NCBI GenBank assembly: GCA_963921825.1
Contig: OY997588.1
Coordinates: 7,950,001 to 8,014,000 of the forward strand
DNA length: 64,000 bases
Reading direction: 5' to 3'
Origin: Erodium maritimum
Lineage: Eukaryota; Streptophyta; Magnoliopsida; Geraniales; Geraniaceae
This document shows, piece by piece, positions 1-11,135 of this stretch. Below the pieces are notes generated by a model, which worked only from the letters and a program-made list of their open reading frames with translations, did no database searches and was not told where the DNA came from. The translations under genes were made by a program, and so were the position numbers. Positions within the stretch are counted from its first letter, which is position 1. Each line of letters opens with the position of its first letter.

Positions 1-960
1 CTCGATTGGCTTCTCCATAGATTACTGAAAATAGAAAGGCCTCTTATCCCCCTCATGTGATATCTACATCAATATGTCTAGGTCCTGAGTCACGGAGCGA
101 TACTTGTACTCCTTCCGTCCAAAGGAGGATCAGGCCCCCTTTATGGCACTCTGCCGGTACTTCCATCCCTCCCATGAAACCAAGCTGGAGTTTCAGAGTG
201 GCAACACGACCAATTTTTGCCAAAGTCTCACATAGGAAGATAATATGAGGTCTGCGTCGACGAATAATCCCTTTATGTACTCCACATACGCCATTTTTCC
301 TACACCCCAATAGTTCCATGCCAACAACTTCGTATATGTGTTAAGTCACGGAATATGAGGCCCCACAAGCACCGAGACTGTTACCGACCACCTGAGATTC
401 AAACCTTCCGGCCCGTTCCTGAGATTACAAAGAATCGAGTCTGTTGGCTCTGGCCCCTTGGTGACCTGATCCTAGAAGCTCCCTCCCAGTGAAAACCGAT
501 CCCCCACCCAAATAGAACTGATCGTTTCCTCGCGACACTCTTTGCTCTGAACTCTCCTTCGGTACACTATTGAAACAGACAACACTAGACATGAACAGAA
601 CATTGTTCTAACTCCCCAGCTACACGAATGCTCGACGAGATCAAGCACGACCGTCTGAGACTAAGGTCGACCGTGACGGGGTTACAGGAACATTGGCCTC
701 ACCAACTACACCCTTCCTTTTCAGAGGACTCGGGGGACAAAATAATCGAAACCAAAAAAGATCGCAAGAGGAGATGATTATTACCTCCAATTAAACGCGG
801 TAGGTAAAGATCGCAACACCGACGCTTGAAACGTCTGCCAATACTTGAACGCCCACCAGGATCGTAAGGAACACCGCCATCTACCAGCACCGACCGGCCG
901 AAACCGCCCCCTTCGTGTCTCTGCTCTTGAAACCCTAATGCCGCCCTTTTTTTTTTGCTG
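1..960 (-). mobile_element. LINE fragment with broken endonuclease domain, running off the left edge
   Basis: Read on the minus strand, this is the junction of a plant L1-type LINE. A start resembling the usual endonuclease opening (AWNYWGVG) lies near 313-321. The frame then shifts to a conserved run that includes RRRRPHIIFLCETLAKIG, CHKGGLILLWTEG and HIDVDI, which are typical early endonuclease (APE-type) motifs. The sequence then continues out of the window at position 1. The part from about 330 to 960 is the upstream leader or ORF1 tail, rich in stops. Frameshifts and stops mean it is dead. The 5' limit near 960 is a guess; no target duplication can be seen because one end lies outside the window. 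Confidence 0.6.
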
Positions 961-1550
961 CTTGTTACATTTGTTCAAAAAACGGTAAGTTGGGAAGAGT
1001 AATCATCATTATTACAAGTTAATAAAAATTTAAAATCATAATATTGTTGGTTTCGAGAGGCTTTACGGTTTATTAGGATGAATATGAATTCAATGGAGTG
1101 TGAATTTTTAATAGAGCATAGAATAAAATCAAAGAAACGACAAGCTGACAACAATCCGACAGAACCCCTTCACTCTCCACTGCTTACACGTGTGGTCCTA
1201 TGTTCTTCTTTTATTGTTTTCAGATTCACATTTATATTAAAAATACAAACTTTAAAGCCATGACAGTTTAACCACTCTCATACTTATCGATGATAACTTC
1301 CAGAAATAAAAAATAAAACAAGAGCTAAAAAACAATAAATTTATTTTTAAATAAACACCTGTTTAATTTTTCTTGTAAATATTTACATTATTAGAAGGTA
1401 AAACCAAAATATACTGCTAAAAAGAAAATAGCAGGGGGGCAGAGTAAAGCTACTAATTATACTATATATAAAATCCAATTCCACCTTCAATATGTTACTA
1501 TCTCAATCTCTCACACCACCCCCAAATCAATCTCTCTCTCACACACTATA
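961..1550 (+). promoter_or_regulatory. AT-rich upstream region and promoter of the AGC kinase gene
   Basis: No gene is seen here. A TATA-like TATATATAAA lies at 1464-1473, about 80 bp before the kinase start codon, followed by a CT-rich leader (tctctctctcacacac) just before the ATG at 1551. The rest, 1000-1450, is AT-rich without repeats I can define. Confidence 0.5.
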
Positions 1551-2813
1551 ATGGAAATGCCACCGCCTCAATCTCCGTCGCCGGAGACTTCGATCACCGA
1601 CCTTAATCTCGATAGCCTCAGAGGCCTCAAAGTCCTCGGTCAGGGTGCCATGGGCACCGTCTTCCTCGTCTACGACCCCAATTCCGACCCAACCGCTCTC
1701 TCCCCATTCGCCCTCAAAATCGTCGACAAATCGTCCTTCCAGTCCAGACCCGACGCCGGCCGCCGCGCGCGGTGGGAAATCTCCGTCCTCCGCCGCCTCT
1801 CGCACCCATTCCTCCCACGCCTCTTGGCCTCAGTCGACGACCCCGAATTCGTGGCTTGGGGACTCCCCTTCTGCCCCGGCGGCGACCTCAACCGCCTCCG
1901 GCACCGCCAGAGCGACCACGTCTTCTCCCCCGCCGCAATCCGCTTCTACCTCGCCGAGATCGTCCTCGCCCTCCGCCACCTCCACTCCCTCGGCATCGTC
2001 TACCGCGACCTCAAGCCGGAGAACGTCCTCATCCAGCAATCCGGCCACCTCACCCTCACCGATTTCGACCTCTCCCGCCAGCTCACTCCCCGCCCCGTCT
2101 CCGATTTCGCCCCCGCCGTCAATCCGCCGGAACCCCCAATTTCAATTCCGGACACCCGCCGGAGAAACCCCCAAACCATCGGCCGTTTCGTCAGGTTGTT
2201 CTCCCTCGAAAAGAACGCCGCCGTCGAAAACGGTTCCACCACCGGGTTGAAGAAGGCGAAATCGGCGCGAGTGAGCCCGGTGAGTCGGCGGAAGGCGAGT
2301 TTCGCGAGCGCGGAGCGGTGCAACTCGTTCGTCGGGACGGAGGAGTACGTGGCGCCGGAGGTGGTGCGTGGGGAGGGGCACGAGTTCGCAGTGGACTGGT
2401 GGGCCCTGGGGGTGCTGACGTACGAGATGCTCTACGGTACGACGCCGTTCAAGGGTAAGAACCGGAAGGAAACATTCAGGAACATAGTCTTGAACCCGCC
2501 GCAGTTCCTCGGGAAGCGGACGGCCGTGATGGACCTGATCCAACGGCTCCTGACGAAGGACCCCGAGAGTAGACTCGGGTACAGCAGAGGCGCGTCGGAG
2601 ATCATGGAGCACGCCTTCTTTCGCGGGATGCGGTGGGACCTACTAACGGACGTTTCGCGTCCTCCGTTTATTCCGTACCGAGACGAGGCGGAGGAGTACG
2701 ATTTCGCGGCGAAGGTGAAGGCGGGAGGGACGGACATAAGGGAACATTTCCGGAGAAAAATAGCGCCGCCGTCGCCGGAGTGGCGGAAGAGCGCGTCGTT
2801 ATCTGAGTTCTGA
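1551..2813 (+). CDS. UCNL: AGC-VIII serine/threonine protein kinase, UNICORN (UCN/UCN-like) type
   Basis: Intronless, 420 aa. It phosphorylates Ser/Thr residues; plant UCN kinases restrain ectopic growth in ovules and floral organs (family knowledge). Visible motifs are the glycine loop GQGAMG at about 30-35, the ATP lysine K56 (FALK), the catalytic loop YRDLKPEN with D153, the metal-binding triplet DFD at 171-173 instead of DFG (the hallmark of the plant AGC-VIII group), an activation-segment insertion of roughly 90 residues rich in basic and Ser residues, and the GTEEYVAPE P+1 region. The insertion carries VSRRKASF-like basic patches that in this family steer localisation. The C-terminus (SASLSEF) has no clear FxxF PDK1-docking motif. 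The start is the first ATG after a CT-rich leader and gives the short N-terminus usual for UCN proteins. Strong GC bias against an AT-rich surround is normal for this class. Confidence 0.9.
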   Translation: MEMPPPQSPSPETSITDLNLDSLRGLKVLGQGAMGTVFLVYDPNSDPTALSPFALKIVDKSSFQSRPDAGRRARWEISVLRRLSHPFLPRLLASVDDPEFVAWGLPFCPGGDLNRLRHRQSDHVFSPAAIRFYLAEIVLALRHLHSLGIVYRDLKPENVLIQQSGHLTLTDFDLSRQLTPRPVSDFAPAVNPPEPPISIPDTRRRNPQTIGRFVRLFSLEKNAAVENGSTTGLKKAKSARVSPVSRRKASFASAERCNSFVGTEEYVAPEVVRGEGHEFAVDWWALGVLTYEMLYGTTPFKGKNRKETFRNIVLNPPQFLGKRTAVMDLIQRLLTKDPESRLGYSRGASEIMEHAFFRGMRWDLLTDVSRPPFIPYRDEAEEYDFAAKVKAGGTDIREHFRRKIAPPSPEWRKSASLSEF

Positions 2814-3266
2814 TGGCGCGTACCGAACTTAGTTGTTTTGTGAATAGAATAATCATTGCTTTACGTGAAAAGCGGGATTAGTGGGGATATTAGTCGGTAA
2901 ATAGGTACACTCGAAAGTGGTAATTGTATACTAATCAATTTGAGCATCGGCGCGTGGTGCCACTTTCTTGTTTAGGAGCCATATGAGGTGAATTTGATGG
3001 AAAAGAGAGTAATGATAAAAGAGAGGTGTGAAGACACGGACTCTAATTGATTAAAATAGGGGCAACAGATAGAGTAATAATCAGACCACTATTTCAGTTT
3101 GTTCCGTGAAGAATGGTATTGTATCAATTATGCCACTTTCAATATCATTATAAGCTTATTTCCACGTGATCTTGCTTCATAACCTAAGTATGCAACCTAC
3201 AAGTATAATATATCTTACCTACTATGTCAAAATCCGAACCTGTAAATTAAAATTTCCTTTACATTT
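2814..3266. other. Intergenic, 3' flank of kinase gene
   Basis: AT-rich, with no ORF or structured repeat recognised. It must contain the kinase 3' UTR and poly(A) site; no single signal stands out. Confidence 0.4.
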
Positions 3267-4139
3267 AAAGTTTAAGCGTCTGTTAGAATCGCGCAGAGAG
3301 AAACCTAATTATCTCTGCGCGCAGCCCTTTCCCCCACCCCCTTCTTCATTGCAGCCACCATTCTCCACCATTGAAGCCCCTGCTCCAAAACTCTCCACTA
3401 CCCTTCGGAGTCTAATCAAACCCCTGCTTCCAAAGCTCTTCACTACTCTTCGGGGTCCAATCTACCGTCGTTGTTCTTTTGATCGAAGTCGGTTTTAATT
3501 TTTCTTGTCTTTTTTGCAGACAGACTACCTCCGTGTGTCGCCGCCTACCCTTCAATCCGTGCCACGGCCTCTCCCTTGCTTCGCGCTACCGATCATGCGT
3601 CGCCGGACCGGTCCCGCCCTCGAGCCAGTAGCCACCGTGGCCCCCCTGACGTTTTCCGGAATACGGGCTCCAAGCGCCGTCTTCCATCTGCAGCGGCCTC
3701 CTTCCCCAGGGTCACCCATCGCCGGCATGAGTCCGCCCCCTCGGTGGATCTGGGATCCGGGAGGAGGGACGGTCGGCTGGGGCCTATTTCAACGGCACCC
3801 GGACTCGGGACTCTCAACTTCGACCAAACTTTTGCAACAGGGAAGTCTCGGGGAATCTGCACTAAAGGCTAATTCGCTAGTAGGTTTCACTGTTTTAGAT
3901 CGAATAATAGTTTGGCTCAATAAGTTTAGGACTTTGGTTTATTATTTTCTTGTAACGTTGAATCGAGGAACTCTTGAGTTTGGATCTACGAATCAAAGCA
4001 GACTATTGTATGGAACCATGTGCGCCTGACGGATTACGACCGGTTGGGACAAAAAGCTGATATCTGGGACTGTTAGGTCCCTCCTTGAATCGTAATACAA
4101 CTACCTCTTTTCCGTTTCAAAAAAAAAGTTTAAGTGTCT
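3267..4139 (+). mobile_element. Non-autonomous poly(A) retroposon, copy A of a three-copy family
   Basis: About 845 bp ending in nine A (4119-4127). It is bracketed by a 15-bp direct repeat, 3267-3281 and 4125-4139, with one mismatch, which is the expected target-site duplication of a LINE-mobilised insertion. No reading frame resembles a protein. The 5' end carries a perfect hairpin, CGCGCAGAGA (3290-3299) with its complement at 3312-3321. A pyrimidine tract ending TTTTTTGCAG lies near 3510-3520. The last 170 bp (TCTACGAATCAAAGCAGACTA and onward, from about 3985) align with copies B (50253-50906) and C (59940-60635). It is not a tRNA-headed SINE by eye. Confidence 0.65.
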
Positions 4140-6020
4140 AAAATGTCTTCCAGCTGATTAAATAACTCATATTTTTAACACGTAAAATGTTAAGACGTTT
4201 CTATACCCATGTGACGAATAAAAATGTCCCACTTTGTTTAAAGACTGTGATCTTCATCCATACCAAGAAAGAAGTAAAATTTTCCTTTATCTCGCTTATG
4301 CGCAAAGATGTGAAAATAAATATTATGTTTTTTTTGTCAGGAAAAACAAATTTCATTGTTTGGGACTAGAGGTACAAAAAAGCAATAGCTGAGCTAGAAT
4401 GAAGACACAAGGTTACTACAAGTTTCTCAACCAAAGATTGAGCGAGGATTTGAAGTTCAAATCACAAAATTAGTTTGTTTTACTTTAAAATTGTTGGGTT
4501 GGAGTAAAAGAAAGCTAAGATGTTGTGTTTTAGCGAATAATGAATCTTATGACTCGAGAGCCTTAGTAAAAACTATAGTATTCCTTAAGAGCCAGTGGTG
4601 CCAAAATCCAATAAGGATGAGACGAGACCGGTGAAAGTTCTCTTTGGGAGAAGCCGGAGCTATTGTATGATCTAGTGGGCATTATTTGGGAGGCAACATT
4701 GTATGAATCACCACTCCCCCCAAAGAAAAAAAGTGGGAGCATCCACACATAATATGATAGCTATCTTCTAATAGTCACGAACGGAATTGACATTTGAAAT
4801 CAGTCAAAGGGATAAAAATGCCTCGTTCTTCTAGAAAAATTTAAAAGGTATGAGTTCGAGGAGGACCAACTAATTAAACAAAAGATCTTAGGAAAAAGCT
4901 TTGCTTTCCAAATCAATAATGCTCAAAAAGCTTTGGGAAGATCAAGGCCCCTACATATTGTTTGGTAACAATCTTTTACTCTGAACTCAGTTGAATTATG
5001 AATCTAAGTTATTGAATCCGTCTGAGACTTTGGTTTGAAAGGAGCCATATGAACACATTTTAATCGTCATTCAACAAAAACATGTGAAGGCCTCATCTTA
5101 GACATTGAGTTCATAATAAATCGGGATTTAACTAAAACCAAGTCTATTTGTGAAGATCCAACCACATTGACTAAAGAAATTATCTCAAAATCACGTAAAA
5201 TTTTATTAGTTTAAAATTAATATATTGATGTACAAAATAATCATCAAATGATAGGTGAATACATATTATGATTGATACTCCAACGCATCACTTTCTGAAA
5301 TTGATGATACACTACACTACATATGTAGGAATTTACAGAGGCAATCTGTCGGGTCATTGGTCTCAAAGTGGGTCTAGGATGCATTGCACCGAGGGAATAC
5401 ATACAAACTACATATAACTTTAACCTATAGAACAGCGGTTTGTCGGAAAAATCAATAATTTTAACTTTGTCGGCTAGTATTTATCCTAGGTTAATTATAT
5501 TAGCCCGCCGCAGATCCATGTGTGGTGCATATACTGCTACAAACAAATGGGGAAGGCACTGTCCTACATCTATAGGTCTCATGTCCCGGAAGATGATTAG
5601 TTTTAACATGAAGGAATAAAAAGACTCTACCCGTATGTCACCAAATTAAAATGGTACTATATGTCCTTAAACCAATTTTAAATGTAAATTTATAGAAACG
5701 TAAATACTATAATATTGGAGTATTTTGATTTTTGGGTTAAATATTGAAACTTATTTTTAAGTATTGGTCACGAACACTACACTACATATGTTTGTAAAAT
5801 CACATATGTCATATATAAAGTATTGGTCACGTTATTCTGTTAGTGAAAATGGACGAAATATTCTATTCTGTTTGCCATGTGACAGTTAGTTGAGAGTAAA
5901 ATGACGATTTTGACCTTACTCATATCAATTTTATGACTTAAATAAGGGAAATTATCATTTTACCCTTATTTTATAACAGGGGAAATTACCATTTTACCCT
6001 TATTTTATAATAAATTACCA
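4140..6020. other. Intergenic, no gene recognised
   Basis: AT-rich sequence with only short, unconvincing ORFs. Around 5307-5520 there are repeated CACTACA and GTCGG words that could be remains of a CACTA transposon end, but no matching terminus was found. A short direct repeat (ttaccattttacccttattttataa type) sits at about 5950-6010. Confidence 0.4.
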
Positions 6021-6320
6021 AGTGTCTCTCGGAGTGTACTAGAACGTCTGATGGGTCAAAAGGCCGCGAAGAGGAAAAGGAAGGGTGTGCAAGACAAATT
6101 AGAAGTCATCACCCGAATGAACGGAGTCAATATTGAGAAGGGAAAAGTTATTCTGAGTCTTGGCGATAAATTCGAGAAATACTATGCCGAATGCAACAGA
6201 TTGGAGGAGAAGGACGTGTCAGACTTCGATGAGAAGCAGTTGATCAATCACGTGAAGCTGAAGTCCTTATTGATGGCACAATGTGAGAAGATCCAAGCTC
6301 ACATTTCAAAGTTCCAATAA
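6021..6320 (+). pseudogene. C-terminal fragment of a Harbinger-linked NAM-associated ORF1 protein
   Basis: The frame reads ERLMGQKAAKRKRKG and continues for about 80 residues to a stop at 6318-6320. The GQKAAKRK motif followed by an acidic coiled segment is typical of the C-terminus of the SANT/NAM-associated protein carried by plant PIF/Harbinger elements. It resembles the end of the relic at 18969-20433: EEKDVSDFDEKQL here against EEKDISNYNEE there, then LMAQ against LMSQ. The DNA-binding part and any transposase are missing, so this is a 5'-truncated remnant and not a gene. Confidence 0.6.
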
Positions 6321-9300
6321 AATTGTATTACTTTTATTTAACTAATGAATGTATTATTTGATATATATTTTTTAATTTATTTAATTAATGAATGAATTTT
6401 AGTTAATTTATTATTTACTACTTACTTTTATTAATTTTATCTACAATCTATTATTTTAAATTTGAATTAACAAATTCAAAAAAAAAAAATAATTAACTAC
6501 TCAATCAGCATATAGTCAGTATCTCTGTAAATCATGATTTATATATATAATCCTCGCACTATAGAACACAATTCAATTTAAAAATACACATCATAATTCA
6601 TCACGGCCACTACATAATTATCATGTGCTTATATGATCCTTTCCAAGTGAACATCCTCTTACAAATCTGCTGTACATGTTCTTATAGATCTGGTGGTGCC
6701 TGGGTGTTATTGAGGTAAGTGGTATCATTGTATTTAAGGTCTTAGATATTATAAATGAGTGGATCAAATTGATTTTCTAATTTGCAAATTAAATAAAATT
6801 TATGGTTGATATTTCATGTTTATGATCCATATACTTAGAATACATAAAGCTCTCACCCTCGTTATTAAGTAAAGTACTGTAGAAGATACTTTAACACTCT
6901 CTTTTACACTGTACGCTAGAATATGAGATCGATCAACGTCCAGAAGTCATTAACTTATCGATAAACGTCAATTAACATATTTATTATAGAAGGGGAGAGA
7001 TCGAAAGCTCGGTAAAGGAGCACGTGAAGTGCTGAGTTCGGGGCATGCAATGATGGCCCATTCTCATGAATATTTCAGCTACCCTTTTGTCCACCCACAC
7101 ACATACACTATTTTTGTTATTAATATACAAGCACTGTTACTACACAATTAGGCAGCTATGTGGGTGTATATATATATTTATCATTATGCATGGTACTTGG
7201 CTACAGTCATCGGTACTCGTGAGTACAAAGCGCCAAATTAAAGAGAATCGCAATCATCATCACGGCTCTTGTTAGGGTTTTGGATTCGTTGCTCCTTGAT
7301 CCAACTAGTAACTAACTACTGGTCAAAGCTTGAGTGATGAGTTCATGAGTTTTAGACTTACGGATGGTAGCTACGTGTATGAGTTGATATCATTAAGGCA
7401 ATTAAGAGTGTTGTTTATTTAAAATTTTATAACTAAAAACGATGGTATTTAAATTAATTCATAATGAATGCAAATGCATAAACGATAAATGTACATATTT
7501 AGAACAATAAAGTCAACAAGAAATATCGTCAAATAATAAGATGGATATGACAGTTACAAAATTTGAACATTTACTTATAACATAAAACTATAGGTTTCAG
7601 ATCAGTGATGTGCTTCGAACTAAGGGAAGGCTGATCCTCGAACAAATGTTGGAAGCTAAGTTGGACACCTCCCGGATGCATCCTAGGATCAATAGCAAAG
7701 CTCTCTTATAGTTACGTCTAACAGACATCCGTTTATGTGATACTTTCGTGGGTTACGTTCTCTTTTAGTTTGATCTGACTAAAGTATTTTTCCTAAAAGT
7801 GTTGTGTATGATTCCTTGTTTTAGGATAAACACAGTTTAATAGTCGTTTTGGATATCCATTTGATTCGATAGACCAATTAAAATTATCGTTTGTATTGTT
7901 AAAATTTTGTATAAAGAAAAAATGTGAATTTTTATAATTTGGAAAATATCTCAAGGTCTTTATATCTATAAAGTTGATTTTAAGACAAATAATATTTTTG
8001 TACATGTTATCTTAAGAAGTTAGTGGTCTTCAATTTGTACTCACGGGTCTAATTACCTTCTATCGTCTTAACTTTTTAGATAGATCGAAACTTAAATAAT
8101 TTAATCTCACTTAATAAGTTTCACAATGAGTACAAAACATGCATGGAACATTTAACAGGTCTTAATTGTAATGATCATTTCTCACACCAAAGAGAATGAT
8201 CCTTTTCAAACCCCATGACCTTTAGACCACCTTCTCCTTTTTGCTTATAAGTGTTCCGAAAGTAAAATTTTGAACGTTGAATGTATATTCAACTCCTTAT
8301 ATTAATCATAATTTGAAAACCAAAATCATGAAATGAAACTATGGAAGTCTCCACTTCTGTAAGACCAATCCATTGCACCTAATAAGTTTAGCCTTTACGT
8401 ATGGTACGTTCCTTGAATCGAAAAGAACCTTTGTGACCTAAAAAAGGCAAGTTGGAAATTAAAAGGCATTAATGGTGAATTTTAGGTGGATGATTAAAAA
8501 CATGGTTCAGTCAATGTGTATTTGAATTAATAATTATATATCAAGGAGAAGACAAAGCTTGTCGTTAAGACAAAAGCCCGAAAATACGGAACGTGCATGT
8601 AGGGAATGACTAAAGTGTCATTGCTGTAAGAAATCCTAACCATATATTTAAAATTAAATAAAACTGACAAAAAAAAGAAGGAAAATAAAAAACTATTGTT
8701 ACTTTTTTATCTATATATATCAATGTTCACAAGCCTTATTCATGTGATACTATGGATCGATCATGTTTTGAATTTAGATAGAATTCATAGCTACCGTCTT
8801 AATTTAGTTTGTCACATGAACTATGAGTGAATCACGATGTTGTAACCATTCTCAAATGATATTAAATTTGGATTTTAAATCTGACATAATAACTTTTTGA
8901 ATGTGATAATGTTTTGTAAAATTTAATTTGGGTCAAACTATTATGTGTCTTTGTGGGTTTAATTAACATTTTATTTTCATATTTGTGGGCAATATTTTTC
9001 ATGATTGGAGCGACCTGTAGTATTGTTTAGCTTGCATTTGTGTAGAAGGAGCCCTTTTCTATTACGGACAATGAAATTAGTCTTCCTTTTTTCCGGGTAT
9101 ATTAACATTCAATATTTTATTCTAGAGAATCTCTCAAATTTCATTGTTTTAATACTTAAAATTAACCACATAAACAGTGTTAAATCTATATAAAAATATA
9201 TGTGTATATTATTGTGTTTGTTAGTGTATTATAGCTATTGCGTCTAACATTATCTCGTTGTTTAGTTCGGTTGCTAACAATTAGTGCAAAATTTGTTATT

Positions 9301-9723
9301 TCGGCCAAGTTTGTTGTCCATAGTATAGTTGCCAAGTATGCTTAAAATATGCTACGTGTATCTTCATAGCTGATATATAATATATAAGTAACATTTATAA
9401 TTGATTTTTTTTATCTATAGTAATAATATATTTGCATTATAACTACTAAATATATTATAAAAAAATCGTAAAAGTGTAAATGAATTTGTTTGGTGTTCAT
9501 AACCAAGAAAATACCTAAAACAAAAGTTAAATTTGAATCACAATTGCTAAAAAAAATTCACAAATTGAATCAGTGTGACAAGGGTATTATGGTGAATTAA
9601 TTTTACTAAAAATGTAAATGATCTTTCTTCGGTGATTATTGTTCATACCAAACAATTATCTAAAACAAAAACCCAATTTGAAACACAATTCAAGAAGGCA
9701 GTTTTGATCATGCGTCCACACCA
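6321..9723. other. AT-rich intergenic stretch
   Basis: No gene, RNA gene or bounded mobile element recognised. The short ORFs in 7066-7275 and 7793-8005 have no recognisable domains. Contains scattered TA-rich microsatellite-like runs (for example near 7165-7180). Confidence 0.45.
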
Positions 9724-9763
9724 GTTGATATGGCCGAGTTGGTCTAAGGCGCCAGATTAAGGT

Positions 9764-9796
<33 letters not shown>

Positions 9797-9804
9797 TGTC
9801 AACA
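9724..9804 (+). tRNA. trnL-AAG: tRNA-Leu (anticodon AAG)
   Basis: An 81-nt cloverleaf with a long variable arm, as expected of a class II leucine tRNA. The acceptor stem pairs GTTGATA (9724-9730) with TGTCAAC (9797-9803), with one G-T pair, and A9804 is the discriminator base. Box A is TGGCCGAGTTGG and box B GGGTTCAAATCCC. The anticodon stem CCAGA/TCTGG encloses TTAAGGT, giving AAG. A run of T at about 9810-9817 directly downstream is a good Pol III terminator. No intron. Confidence 0.93.
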
Positions 9805-10034
9805 TGTAATTTTTTTTCAGGTTTTGTTTACGTTTTTATTTTGAAATTTCGTTTATGTTGACTTTTTTTTTCCAGGTTTTGTTTCTGGCAATTGAATGAA
9901 ATACGTTTATATTTTGAAATGTAATTTTTTTCAGGTTTTGTTTACGTTTTTATTTTGAAATTTCGTTTGTGTTGATTTTTTTTCTTCAGGTTTTGTTTCT
10001 GGCAATTGAATAAAATACGTTTTTTTTAAATTTC
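9805..10034. repeat. Two-unit 115-bp tandem duplication directly after the tRNA gene
   Basis: Unit 1 (9805-9919) and unit 2 (9920-10034) both begin TGTAATTTTTTTC and share GGTTTTGTTTACG and TTTCTGGCAATTGAAT in order. The unit boundary lies at the tRNA's last base, so the Pol III terminator T-run is itself duplicated. Confidence 0.75.
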
Positions 10035-10955
10035 ATTTGTGTTGATTTTTGCCCCTTTCTTGACCCGAGCAAGCGGTTAAATTCGTATCTTCAACAAAAT
10101 AAAATGTTTTTATTTGAAGTAGGAATATGAGAGCACGTACACTCGTGTGGTGGTCTGCTCGAAACCAATCAGAAGTTTCGAATTATATATTATATTTTTG
10201 AGGTTTAGAAGATGGTGGGTCCGTTGTTATGTTGTGAGATTTTGTAGTAGCGAGAAGTTTGTAGTGAAGCCACACAAAAGTCCGTAGGTTAATTTTTTTT
10301 AAAATATTCTCATTGTTTTAACGAAGGTCATCTGACGTTGTGTTTCTCAAAACAACAAGAATAAAATAATAGGTTAGTTTAGAGTATTCCAATCACAAGT
10401 ATTTTGGATTAAACATGAGCTACCTTATTAACAAATTGAATTATGTGAATCGTTTGCATTCCAATACCATGAAACCAAGAGGAGATATCATTATCCCCCT
10501 CTCGTAGATCCAAGACAACCTTGATTGAGGGAGGGTACCTCAATCATCTCAGGATCCTCCACCCTTGGGATTACAAGACACTTCGCTAGCATGGTTGTCT
10601 TGTTATCCCCATCATACCTCTTCTTCCCCTTCCCGAACCCAGGACTGTTCCAGGGGTGGAGGATCCTGAGATGACCGATATCGCATTATCCTTCTCCTGG
10701 AGCATTTCGACACATGAGCACTTTATTTTTCGTTCCACCATATTGGAACGTTTTAGTTCATTATACTTTTTTAGTTGTTTTGGGTTTCACACTCTTTGAT
10801 CGTCCCACTTTGGCTCGAGTTTATTTATTTATTAATATATTAATTATGATTATCATTCAAAAATAAAATAAAAATATAATCGTGTACTTCAAGTAAATAA
10901 AAAAAAAATTGTTTGAGCAATTTCAACATTTCCCCCCCCCAAAAAATAGGGCTTC
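10035..10955. other. Intergenic, contains a long inverted repeat
   Basis: No gene is seen. The notable feature is the 21-bp inverted repeat at 10544-10674, listed separately. The remainder is AT-rich. Confidence 0.4.
10544..10674. repeat. Perfect 21-bp inverted repeat with 89-nt loop
   Basis: Arm 10544-10564 (core CTCAGGATCCTCCACCC) pairs perfectly with 10654-10674. A further inverted pair, CAAGACAACC (10511-10520) with GGTTGTCTTG (10593-10602), lies partly inside. No TIR or target duplication identifies it as a MITE. Confidence 0.7.
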
Positions 10956-11135
10956 AGCATGTGGGCTTCCCCCGTTCCTAAACTAGCGTAAAACCTTCAA
11001 CAAGCCCAAGGGCATTTTTGTATTTCACGATTGCATGACCACTATATATACTACGTTTCACTTCCACACTCGCTAGGGTTTGTGGACGACAATTGGGGTT
11101 TAGGGTTTGTTTGGAGGTCTTGAGTACCTGCAACA
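10956..11135 (+). promoter_or_regulatory. RPL31 promoter with site II and telo-box elements
   Basis: Two site II motifs (TGGGCT at 10962-10967 and its complement AGCCCA at 11003-11008), a TATA-like stretch at 11043-11050, and two telo-boxes (TAGGGTTT at 11074-11081 and 11101-11108) lie before the start codon. Site II plus telo-box is the known growth-linked promoter architecture of plant ribosomal protein genes. Confidence 0.7.

Noticed and set aside
5307..5520. Possible CACTA transposon end
   Set aside because: CACTACA and GTCGG words are present, but there is no partner terminus, no 3-bp duplication and no transposase.
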